A DNA stretch of 23,896 nucleotides, taken from positions 1 through 23,896 of the forward strand of contig CAJMJM010000017.1 of the NCBI GenBank assembly GCA_905213725.1, given 5' to 3'. The notes under the pieces are model-generated. The model had not been told where the DNA came from, ran no database searches, and was given only the letters and a program-made list of their open reading frames with translations. Source of the stretch: Collinsella aerofaciens (GTDB lineage: Bacteria; Actinomycetota; Coriobacteriia; Coriobacteriales; Coriobacteriaceae). Both the position numbers and the translations under genes were made by a program. This document shows positions 14,897 to 22,379 of this stretch, one piece after another (position 1 is the stretch's first letter; every line of letters starts with the position of its first letter).

Positions 14897-17014
14897 TCAA
14901 TCGCTATTATCCTCGCGCGCCGCGATCTTTTCCACGCGAACGGCGTTTTCCTGGGTGAGCGCGGCGCCCGTCAACGGGTCCCAACGCAACGGTGTATGGT
15001 CGAGTGGGCCGACGCCCAAGGCTTGAGCGCCGCCGGCATCGGCGCGAAACGAACGTCCGCCGGGGGCGGCCGACGTAAAGATGCACGCCGGATGCAGATA
15101 CGGCGTCGTCTCCACGCGCACGCGGTCGCGGCCCATATCGCTCACGAGTTCGACGATCTCGCCGTCGGCAATACCCATGCGAGCGGCGGCATCGGCATTC
15201 ATCTGCACGGCATCCAGGTCCGATCCAGCCTCGGCGGCACCTTGGGCCGCAAGCCTGCGCGAGGTGTGCGACTCAAAGGGACGGTTGCCGCTAATGAGGC
15301 GAAACATCCCCGGACCGGGCTCCACCATGGGCGCGATCCAACCGGGAACGCGGCCCAGACCGGCTCGCTCCCACACGTCGCTTTCCAGCGCAATCCTGCC
15401 GCCATCCAGGGGAATCGCCGGCTCGCCCGTACGCGACGGCAACGCAACACCCGTGTCGGCCCAGCCGCGTTCCTTGAGCTCGTCCAGATTGATCCCAAAA
15501 GGCGCCACCTGGGCAGCCGCCAGATCGTCAGACGTAAACTGGAAGTACTCGCCCACGCCACACGCCTGCGCCAGACCGGCAAAGATCTCCCGACCGGGAC
15601 GTGTGTCGTCATGCTGCACAGTCAGCACGGCGTTGCGGTAGAACACGCGCGCATCGTTGGTGCCTGTCACCGTTCCCACGCCGCGGTCAGCCTCCAGATA
15701 CGTCACGTCGGGCAGCACGAAGTCAGAAGCACGCGCCGTCTCGGACCAACGAATATCAATCGTCACAAGCAAGTCGAGCTGCTGCAAAATACCCAACCAA
15801 GCCTGTGCATTGCCATAGCCCGCACCGGGGTTACTGGCATAGACAATCAGTCCGCGCAGCTCACCGGCAAGAATCGACTGACCGATGGTCGTGCACAGGC
15901 CGCGCACCGGATCGACCAGTGGATAGCGCTCGGACCCCAGCTTGGGCTCACGCGGCACCGGCGGCGTCGCAAAGCGTGCGGGATCGAGGTCGCCCAACAC
16001 AAGCGGCGTGGGTGGATTGAGCGCGCCGCCCGCATGTCCGATACAGCCCAGCAGCACATCGACCAAGCAGATAGCACGCGCGGTCTGGGTGCTATTGGCA
16101 TACGCGATACCGATGCCACCATGAAAGCCCGCATCCACCACAGCGGCAGGCGCGGCGGCAGCGAGATCGCGCGCAGTCGCGCGGATGTCGTCCGCTGGCA
16201 CGTCGCACATCGACTCAGCCCACTCGGGCGTCCAGGCAGCAGCCGCCTGCGCCAGCTCGTCAAAACCCATGGTATAGCGGGCAACGAACTCGTGGTCGTA
16301 CAGGCCCTCGGCAATGAGCACATGCGCAATGCCCAGCAGCAAGGCCAGGTCGCAGCCCGGGCGCACGCGCAGCCAGCGATCGGCAAGCGCGGCAGAGCCG
16401 CTGCGCCGGGGGTCGACCACGATGATCTTCGCCCCACGCCGGCGCGCATCGTTGAGCGCATCGACGGCCCCCATCGTCGATGAATCGACGATGGAACGCC
16501 CCAGGTACATGATGCAGTCGGTATGCGCAAGGTCGGAGGCGGGACTATAACCTAGGCTGTGCTCCCAACCGGTAAGTCGGCTTACCTCGCAGGCGCCATC
16601 GGCACCATACACGTTGGGCGAGCCCAGCGTATGCATAAAGCGATACGCCCAGTAGCGGTCGAACGAGGGCACGCCGAGCGTCATGCCCAGCGCACGAGGC
16701 CCACACTCGCCAACAATCCCCAAAAGACGCTCGGCAATCTGAGCAAACGCCTCGCCCCAGGTAATCGCATCAAACCCCGAGCCATCAGCTCGGCGGCGCA
16801 TGGGATGCAAAATCCGGTCACGCTCGTCAAACGGCATTGCCAGGCGATGCCGTCCGCGGGCGCAGAGGGCACGCGCCGCGCACGGATGCCCCGGCACCGG
16901 CAACTCGGCCACCACGCGACCGTCCTCAACGTGTGCCGCAAAGGCGCAATCGGCATAGCATCCCCCGCATGTGGTCACCACGGCGCGACCGTCACGCTTA
17001 ACAGCAGATGCCAT
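14897..17014 (-). CDS. Molybdopterin oxidoreductase, DMSO-reductase family, Cys-type
   Basis: A 705-aa catalytic subunit with an N-terminal 4Fe-4S site (C16, C19, C23, C51) and the usual bis-MGD domains, ending with the C-terminal MGD-binding region (GNRPFESHTSRR, then YLHPACIFTSA). The expected Mo-ligand position is C142 in DGACEVSR. It is not Sec, and the His that follows the Sec/Cys in formate dehydrogenase H is absent, so I do not call it fdhF despite similar length. It resembles polysulfide/thiosulfate reductase-type or uncharacterised FdhF-like proteins. No twin-arginine signal is seen, so it is cytoplasmic. The ATG at 17014 has AAAGGGG 8 nt upstream; an earlier ATG at 17032 is less likely. 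It sits between the formate transporter terminator and selA. Partner subunits and substrate are unknown. Confidence 0.85.
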   Translation of the reverse strand: MASAVKRDGRAVVTTCGGCYADCAFAAHVEDGRVVAELPVPGHPCAARALCARGRHRLAMPFDERDRILHPMRRRADGSGFDAITWGEAFAQIAERLLGIVGECGPRALGMTLGVPSFDRYWAYRFMHTLGSPNVYGADGACEVSRLTGWEHSLGYSPASDLAHTDCIMYLGRSIVDSSTMGAVDALNDARRRGAKIIVVDPRRSGSAALADRWLRVRPGCDLALLLGIAHVLIAEGLYDHEFVARYTMGFDELAQAAAAWTPEWAESMCDVPADDIRATARDLAAAAPAAVVDAGFHGGIGIAYANSTQTARAICLVDVLLGCIGHAGGALNPPTPLVLGDLDPARFATPPVPREPKLGSERYPLVDPVRGLCTTIGQSILAGELRGLIVYASNPGAGYGNAQAWLGILQQLDLLVTIDIRWSETARASDFVLPDVTYLEADRGVGTVTGTNDARVFYRNAVLTVQHDDTRPGREIFAGLAQACGVGEYFQFTSDDLAAAQVAPFGINLDELKERGWADTGVALPSRTGEPAIPLDGGRIALESDVWERAGLGRVPGWIAPMVEPGPGMFRLISGNRPFESHTSRRLAAQGAAEAGSDLDAVQMNADAAARMGIADGEIVELVSDMGRDRVRVETTPYLHPACIFTSAAPGGRSFRADAGGAQALGVGPLDHTPLRWDPLTGAALTQENAVRVEKIAAREDNSD

Positions 17015-17078
17015 CTCGATTACCCCTTTCATCAGCTAAACACAACAAGCCAAAAGCCCGGCAACAAGCCCCAGACCC

Positions 17079-17114
17079 AAAAAGCCTCCCGCACGGCAAT
17101 GCCCCGCGGGAGGC
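17079..17114 (-). terminator. terminator of the hyc operon
   Basis: A perfect 9-bp stem (GCCTCCCGC and its complement) with a 13-nt loop is followed on the minus strand by TTTTTGGG. It begins 22 nt after the transporter stop codon and closes the hydrogenase operon. Confidence 0.88.
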
Positions 17115-17136
17115 CCAACGTCAAACAGACGATACC

Positions 17137-17976
17137 TTACGCCTCGGACTTCTTGGCGTAGATAAACCAGTAGCCGAGCGCGACCAGAACCGCGCCGCCC
17201 ACGATGTTGCCCAGCGTGGCGGCGGACAGGTTAAACGCAATGCCCGCGGCGTTGAGCGCATCAGCGCCGGCGACGTCGGCGCCATAGCCGCACGCGTGCA
17301 TCACGGCGCCCATGGGCAAAAAGTACATGTTGGCGACGCAGTGCTCAAAACCGCAGGCCACAAAGGCGGCGATGGGCAGCAGAATGCCCACAACCTTATC
17401 GACCACGGCCTTGCCGGCGGTACCGATCCACACGGCCAGGCACACAAAGATATTGCACAGGATGCCGCGGAAGAAGATCGTCACCCAGTCGACCGTCACC
17501 TTGCCAGCGGCGACGCTCACCATGGAATTGGCGACCGCCTCGCCGTTGAGCTTGTAAATGCCGGCCATGTACACCAAAAAGACGATGAACAGGGCACCGG
17601 CAAAGTTACCAAGCCATACGACGACCCAGGCCTTGAGCATCTGGGCCAGGGTGATCTTTTTGCTCTTGAGCGCGCAGACCATAAGCGAATTACCGGTGAA
17701 CAGCTCGGCGCCGCACACCAGCACGAGCACCAGGCCCAGGCAAAAGCACAGGCCGCCCACGACGCGCTGGGCGCCCCAGCCCAGCGTGCTATCGCTCAAG
17801 AACACGGTAAAGAACAGGCCGCCGAAGGCGATGAACGCACCGGCGAACATTGCCAACAGAAAGGCCTTTGCGACCGGCAGGTTGGCCTTGGTCACGCCGG
17901 CGGCCTCGGTCTTGGCCTCGATCGCGGCGGGCGCCAGGCAATCGGGAGCGGGGTACTCCGCCTTGGAATCTGCCAT
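17137..17976 (-). CDS. Formate/nitrite transporter family channel
   Basis: A 279-aa membrane protein of the FNT family (FocA/FdhC), a pentameric channel for formate and similar anions. It has six hydrophobic segments. The selectivity features are visible: a central His, H212 in CGFEHCVANM, and the Thr of the LFTGNS loop, T94. It is the last gene of the hydrogenase operon before the terminator. Its place after hycI suggests formate import to, or export from, a formate-hydrogenlyase system. The start ATG at 17976 gives a normal hydrophilic N-terminus; an upstream ATG at 18009 has no better support. FocA and FdhC cannot be told apart from the sequence alone. Confidence 0.9.
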   Translation of the reverse strand: MADSKAEYPAPDCLAPAAIEAKTEAAGVTKANLPVAKAFLLAMFAGAFIAFGGLFFTVFLSDSTLGWGAQRVVGGLCFCLGLVLVLVCGAELFTGNSLMVCALKSKKITLAQMLKAWVVVWLGNFAGALFIVFLVYMAGIYKLNGEAVANSMVSVAAGKVTVDWVTIFFRGILCNIFVCLAVWIGTAGKAVVDKVVGILLPIAAFVACGFEHCVANMYFLPMGAVMHACGYGADVAGADALNAAGIAFNLSAATLGNIVGGAVLVALGYWFIYAKKSEA

Positions 17977-18015
17977 GTCAATCACTTCTTTCCTAATCAG
18001 CAGGGACAAGCGCTC

Positions 18016-18531
18016 CTATTGCTCTTGTCCCAAGCGGACAAAGTGGGAAAAGTCGTTGGCGGCCACGGCGTCGTACACGGCGTCGACGGCGTCAAAGACT
18101 TCCGGGGACATGGGGTTGTAGAACTCCGTGTCGCCCGGCTGAATCCCTATGAAGACGATATCATCACACGATTGCTCGATTTCCTCGATCAGAATCGACA
18201 AAGGGAGCGAATGCGGGGTGAACATCGACTTGCGGGCCACATCGCGCTTATCGAGCAGGCGGATAGACCCGACGGGCAGCGCCATGTCGGCGGCATCGAC
18301 CAAGACCAGGCGAGGCGGACGCTCGCGCTTGACCTCGATGATGTCGTCCTCGGGCGTTTGGCCACCGTCGATGGTGTACCAACCGGCAATGGGCGCGTCC
18401 TCCATCTTTTTGGAGAGCACGGGGCCGGCGGCATCGTCGGCACGCAGCACGCTTCCCGCCGTGAGCACGATACCCGCAAACGGGGCGCCGTTCACACGTC
18501 CATCCACAACGCGATCCATTACTGCAACCAT
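18016..18531 (-). CDS. hycI: Hydrogenase maturation protease HycI
   Basis: A 171-aa endopeptidase that removes the C-terminal tail of the hydrogenase large subunit after nickel insertion. Nickel-sensing residues line up with E. coli HycI: D33 in RADDAAGP, the Asp pair in VDAADM (79-82) and H107 in TPHSLPL. The end region IGIQPGDTEFYNPM is also typical. The gene starts 8 nt after hycH. The start is uncertain: ATG 18531 or 18519, with weak ribosome-binding sites for both, so translation may be coupled to hycH. Its expected substrate is HycE, encoded four genes upstream. Confidence 0.92.
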   Translation of the reverse strand: MVAVMDRVVDGRVNGAPFAGIVLTAGSVLRADDAAGPVLSKKMEDAPIAGWYTIDGGQTPEDDIIEVKRERPPRLVLVDAADMALPVGSIRLLDKRDVARKSMFTPHSLPLSILIEEIEQSCDDIVFIGIQPGDTEFYNPMSPEVFDAVDAVYDAVAANDFSHFVRLGQEQ

Positions 18532-18539
18532 CCCGACAG

Positions 18540-19100
18540 CTACACGCCCGAAACATCGCGCACGCGCTCCACCAAATCGCGGAACTTCATTAAGAACGCG
18601 ACCTGCTGGGCATGCAGGCCAAAGTCGTCGTCGAACACCGAGATGCCGGCCTTGGCCGACCCGCGAAAACCGCGCTCGTCGAGCAGCGCATCGCAGGCCT
18701 CGAGCAGCGACGGCACCGCCGCCTTGTCGAGCTGGCACTCGCCAAAGGAGCGGATGGCCTCGAACTTGGTTTTGGCCTCCCCCTCCGGCAGCGCGTCGAC
18801 GAGCGAATAGAACACGTTCACCGGCACCGACAGGCGCGGCTCAAAGCAATCGAGCACGCCGGTGTGGTGGCCCACGGCGAGCGTGTAGTACAGCACGTCG
18901 CAGGCCTCCTGGGGAACGTCTTCCTCGGTCTCCACAAACTTACGCGTGAGCTCATAGAAGACCACCTGGTCGGGCGCATGGCCCAGGCAGGGGTCGGCGA
19001 CGCCCTCGGCGGCCTCGTCGCTTGCGCGCGAGGCATCGCCAAAAGAACCGCCGAGCATGCCGGGACCCGCAAAGTAACCAGAGCGGTCCGTGAGCTCCAT
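18540..19100 (-). CDS. hycH: Formate hydrogenlyase maturation protein HycH
   Basis: A 186-aa protein matching HycH from about residue 43: DQVVFYELTRKFV, then DVLYYTLAVGHHTGVLDCFE. HycH is needed for maturation of hydrogenase-3-type large subunits, without a defined chemistry. The first 42 residues are an extra hydrophilic segment not found in E. coli HycH. Its ATG directly follows the hycG TAG, with GGAGG 7 nt upstream, so this longer start looks real. Confidence 0.88.
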   Translation of the reverse strand: MELTDRSGYFAGPGMLGGSFGDASRASDEAAEGVADPCLGHAPDQVVFYELTRKFVETEEDVPQEACDVLYYTLAVGHHTGVLDCFEPRLSVPVNVFYSLVDALPEGEAKTKFEAIRSFGECQLDKAAVPSLLEACDALLDERGFRGSAKAGISVFDDDFGLHAQQVAFLMKFRDLVERVRDVSGV

Positions 19101-19883
19101 CTAGCGACCTCCGGCCAGCACCAGATCCTGCAGCGCCGAGTACACCTCGACGCGGCGCGGATCGTCCTGCTTGTCGATGAGCAGCGCCATGGCACCGCGG
19201 ATATCGCCCTTGGGCGCGCCCTCGAGCGTATCCATAAACTCGTTGGCCAGATCGCGGCCGTAACGGTAGCCGCTCATGGCGCGAGCCTCGCGCTCGATGG
19301 CAACGCGCAGCTTGTACGGCACGCCGGGGTGCAGGATATCGGCCTGCTCGCCGGCGGCCTCCACCGTGGTCTCGGCATGGAGCTTTTGGTCCAGCAGACC
19401 GAGCGCCATGGCAAAGCCGTAGACGGTCTGCGCAGGGCTGGGCGGGCAGCCGGGAATGTAGACGTCGACCGGCAGAATCTTATCCGTGCCGCCCCAGACG
19501 CAGTAGTTGTCGTAGAAGATGCCGCCGGTGCAGCCGCACGCGCCATAGGACACCACGATCTTGGGATCGGGTGCGGCCTCAAACGCGCGCAGGGCCGGCA
19601 TGCGCATGGCACGCGTCACGGCGCCGGTGTACAGCAGCACATCGGCGTGACGGGGCGAGGGCACGACCTTGATGCCAAAGCGCTCGACGTCAAAGACGGG
19701 CGTGATGGAACCGAAGATCTCGATCTCGCAGCCGTTGCAGCCGCCGCAGTCGACACGGTAGACGTACACCGAGCGCTTGATCTTCTTAAGAAGGGTCGCC
19801 TTGGCCTTCTCGATGCTCTCGTCGAGCTCGATCTTGGTCGGGCGGTACTGAAGCCGCTCGGGCAAAAGCGTGGGTTCGGCCAT
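19101..19883 (-). CDS. hycG: NiFe hydrogenase small subunit (group 4), HycG
   Basis: A 260-aa subunit holding the 4Fe-4S cluster next to the NiFe site and related to NuoB. Ligands are in CGGCNGCE (C46, C49, C52 among them), GACGCTGGIF and the PGCPPSP loop. It lacks a signal peptide, as expected for cytoplasm-facing group 4 enzymes. AGGAGG lies 7 nt before the ATG at 19883, and the gap to hycF is 2 nt. It would pass electrons from HycF to HycE. Confidence 0.96.
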   Translation of the reverse strand: MAEPTLLPERLQYRPTKIELDESIEKAKATLLKKIKRSVYVYRVDCGGCNGCEIEIFGSITPVFDVERFGIKVVPSPRHADVLLYTGAVTRAMRMPALRAFEAAPDPKIVVSYGACGCTGGIFYDNYCVWGGTDKILPVDVYIPGCPPSPAQTVYGFAMALGLLDQKLHAETTVEAAGEQADILHPGVPYKLRVAIEREARAMSGYRYGRDLANEFMDTLEGAPKGDIRGAMALLIDKQDDPRRVEVYSALQDLVLAGGR

Positions 19884-19885
19884 GG

Positions 19886-20602
19886 TTACTCCTCCTTCGT
19901 TTCAAAATCTATGATGATGCCCTCGACCGGCGCCGGACCGGCGGGAATCTCGGGCGCATCGGGGTTAAGCTCGCGGTCGATATACTCCGGGTTCACGCCG
20001 TGGCCGCCCAGATACTCCATGCCGGGGCCCTGGGGCTCGCCGGACGCAAGCGTCTCGTTGGCAGCCATGCCGTGTGCGTTGCCGGTCTTTACGGCCGAGG
20101 CGGCGCGCAGGGCGTCGAGCTCGCGCTTACACTCCTGGCACATACCGACGGTACGGGCGGCCTGCTCGGCCTCCATGCCGCCGGCCTTTTGCAGCAGGCG
20201 CTTGGCGTAGTCGATCTCCTTGTGCGGGGCAAACGGCTTGCCGCAACGCGAGCAATGCTCGAGCGTGTAGACGCTCTTGCTGGTGAGGTCGTCCTTGCTC
20301 ATGACGGCCAGCTCAAACTCCTCGGTGAGCTTGATGGCCTCCATGGGGCAGGCTTCCTCGCAGCAGCCGCAGAAGATGCAGCGACCATAGTCGATCGACC
20401 AGGTAATGGTATCGGCCGCAAGGTCGGTGTCCATGCGAATGGCATCGGCCGGGCACGCCACGCCGCAGGCACCGCAGGCGATGCAGAGCTCGGCATTATG
20501 CTCGGGCTTGCCGCGCATGTCCTTGTTGGTGGGAAACGGCGCAAACGGGTACTTGACCGTCGCGTCGCCGGCCTTGGCGTTAACCTTCCAAAGCTTCAGC
20601 AT
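19886..20602 (-). CDS. hycF: Hydrogenase ferredoxin-like subunit HycF
   Basis: A 238-aa polyferredoxin with two 4Fe-4S motifs: C40, C43, C46, C50 and C75, C78, C81, C85. A zinc-ribbon-like set follows (C117, C120, C155, C158, i.e. CSRC and CQEC) that is also present in E. coli HycF. The last 80 residues are acidic and Pro-rich without a domain I know. The start ATG at 20602 is chosen because AGGAGG stands 9 nt upstream; the longer open frame upstream runs inside hycE. Confidence 0.95.
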   Translation of the reverse strand: MLKLWKVNAKAGDATVKYPFAPFPTNKDMRGKPEHNAELCIACGACGVACPADAIRMDTDLAADTITWSIDYGRCIFCGCCEEACPMEAIKLTEEFELAVMSKDDLTSKSVYTLEHCSRCGKPFAPHKEIDYAKRLLQKAGGMEAEQAARTVGMCQECKRELDALRAASAVKTGNAHGMAANETLASGEPQGPGMEYLGGHGVNPEYIDRELNPDAPEIPAGPAPVEGIIIDFETKEE

Positions 20603-20603
20603 A

Positions 20604-22376
20604 TTAGAGCGCCTCCTCATCGAGCGGAGCGGCCATGGTGCCCTCGCCCGCAAGCGGCGACTTGTCGCGCCAGACGTTCTCGAACTGCTCCTTGTCGAGC
20701 ACGTGGTCGCGCTTGGCGGCGACATCGGTCACCGTCACGCGGTCGGTGCAGGAGTAGCACGGGTCGAGCGAACCGACGATCAGCGCAGCGTCGCCCACGG
20801 TGTTGCCGCGGAACATGTAGCGCAGGACCGGCCAGTTGCTGTACGTGGCCGCCTTGGCGCGCCAGCGGTAGCACTTCTGGTTGTTGCCGAGCATGGCCCA
20901 GTGCACGTCCTCGCCGCGCGGCGCCTCGGTGGCACCGATGGCGTACTTGTGCGGGGTGTACTCCCAATCCGTGGTAAGGATGGGGCCCGACGGGCAGTTC
21001 TCGAGCATGGTCTCGATCATGTCGATCGAATCGTAGACCTCCTGGATGCGGACGGCGGTACGGCCAAAGGCATCGCAGGTGTCGGCCGTAGCGGCGTGCA
21101 TCTTTTGGACGTCCGGATCGGCGTAGCCGTCGAAGGGATGGTCAAAGCGCACGTCGCGGGCATAGCCCGAGCCACGCATGAGCGGGCCGACCGGCGAGAA
21201 GTCGCGTGCGATCTTGCGGTCCAAGATGCCGATGCCACTCGTACGCTCAATAAAGTTGGGCGTGGAGAGCAAGACGTCGACGAGCTCCTGAACCTCGGAG
21301 CGCAGCTGGTGGATGGTCGTGAGCGTGGAGAGCTTCTGCTCGGCCAAAATGTCGCGACGCACGCCGCCGATCACGTTGAGGCCGTAGGTCTTGCGGTGAC
21401 CGGAGAGCTTCTCGGCCAGGTCCATGGACTTCTCGCGGACGCGGAAGAACTGCTGGAAGCCGGAGTCGAAGCCGGTGTAGTGCGATGCGAGGCCAATATT
21501 GAGCAGGTGTGAGTGCAGACGCTCGACCTCGAGCATGATGGCGCGGATGTACTGGGCGCGCGGCGGGACATGAATGCCCTGGGCGCGCTCGACGGCCTCG
21601 GCATAGGCCACCGAGTGGGCGCAGCCGCAGATGCCGCAGATGCGGTCGGCGAGGAACGTCACGGCGTCATAGTTCAGGCGCGTCTCGGCGACCTTCTCCA
21701 TGCCGCGGTGCACGTAGAACAGACGGTAGTCGGCATCGACGATCGTCTCGCCCTCAACGAACAGGCGGAAGTGGCCGGGCTCGTCGGAGGTGATGTGCAA
21801 CGGTCCCATGGGGACGAGCGTCGTCTCCTTGCCCTTGGTATCGGCCAAGAACTCGTAGTTTTCCATGTCACTCGCGGGAGCGGGACGGAAGCGGTAGTCC
21901 ATGGAGTCCTTGCGCAGCGGGTACAGGCCGCTGGGCCAATCGTCGGGCAGCACCAGGCGACGACGGTCGGGCAGACCCTCGGGGATCAGGCCGAACATGT
22001 CGCGAAGCTCGCGCTCGCCCCACACACAGGCGGGGACGAACGGTGTCACGGACGGGAACGTCATCTTGGCGGGATCGACCTCGGTGCGCACGGTCACCCA
22101 GCCGGGATCCTCCCCCTCCATGGAGATGACGTAGTACACGGCGTAACGGCCGCACAGGGAGCGCTCGTCGTTGCCGACAATCACGGGAATCCAGCCGTAG
22201 CGCTCGTAGTACAGGTAGTGGACGGCCTCGGGCAGCTTGTCCTGCTTGACGGTAATCGTCAGCTGGTCCTCGCACTGCCACTCGACCTTCTCGATGCAGC
22301 CCGGAACGGCGCGGCGCAGGGCCTCGACATGGCTCTCGCAGCGACGGGCATACACCTTGTTCTCAGTTTCAATCAT
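20604..22376 (-). CDS. hycE: NiFe hydrogenase large subunit (group 4), HycE
   Basis: A 590-aa fusion of a NuoC-like domain (about 1-150) and a NuoD-like NiFe large subunit. The Ni ligands lie in the L1 motif RICGICGCAH near residue 242-251 and the L2 motif DPCYSCTDR near 538-546. The 44-residue tail after CTDR is the segment HycI would cleave, as in E. coli HycE. This shows a proton-reducing or hydrogen-oxidising formate-hydrogenlyase/Ech-like complex facing the cytoplasm. GAGGTGGAG stands 6 nt before the ATG. The gene starts 3 nt after hyfF, so it is in the same operon. Confidence 0.97.
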   Translation of the reverse strand: MIETENKVYARRCESHVEALRRAVPGCIEKVEWQCEDQLTITVKQDKLPEAVHYLYYERYGWIPVIVGNDERSLCGRYAVYYVISMEGEDPGWVTVRTEVDPAKMTFPSVTPFVPACVWGERELRDMFGLIPEGLPDRRRLVLPDDWPSGLYPLRKDSMDYRFRPAPASDMENYEFLADTKGKETTLVPMGPLHITSDEPGHFRLFVEGETIVDADYRLFYVHRGMEKVAETRLNYDAVTFLADRICGICGCAHSVAYAEAVERAQGIHVPPRAQYIRAIMLEVERLHSHLLNIGLASHYTGFDSGFQQFFRVREKSMDLAEKLSGHRKTYGLNVIGGVRRDILAEQKLSTLTTIHQLRSEVQELVDVLLSTPNFIERTSGIGILDRKIARDFSPVGPLMRGSGYARDVRFDHPFDGYADPDVQKMHAATADTCDAFGRTAVRIQEVYDSIDMIETMLENCPSGPILTTDWEYTPHKYAIGATEAPRGEDVHWAMLGNNQKCYRWRAKAATYSNWPVLRYMFRGNTVGDAALIVGSLDPCYSCTDRVTVTDVAAKRDHVLDKEQFENVWRDKSPLAGEGTMAAPLDEEAL

Positions 22377-22379
22377 TCG

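Noticed and set aside
14897..17014. Calling the 705-aa molybdoenzyme formate dehydrogenase H (fdhF)
   Set aside because: The Mo-ligand position is Cys followed by Glu, without the Sec/Cys-His pair of formate dehydrogenases, and there is no in-frame TGA.
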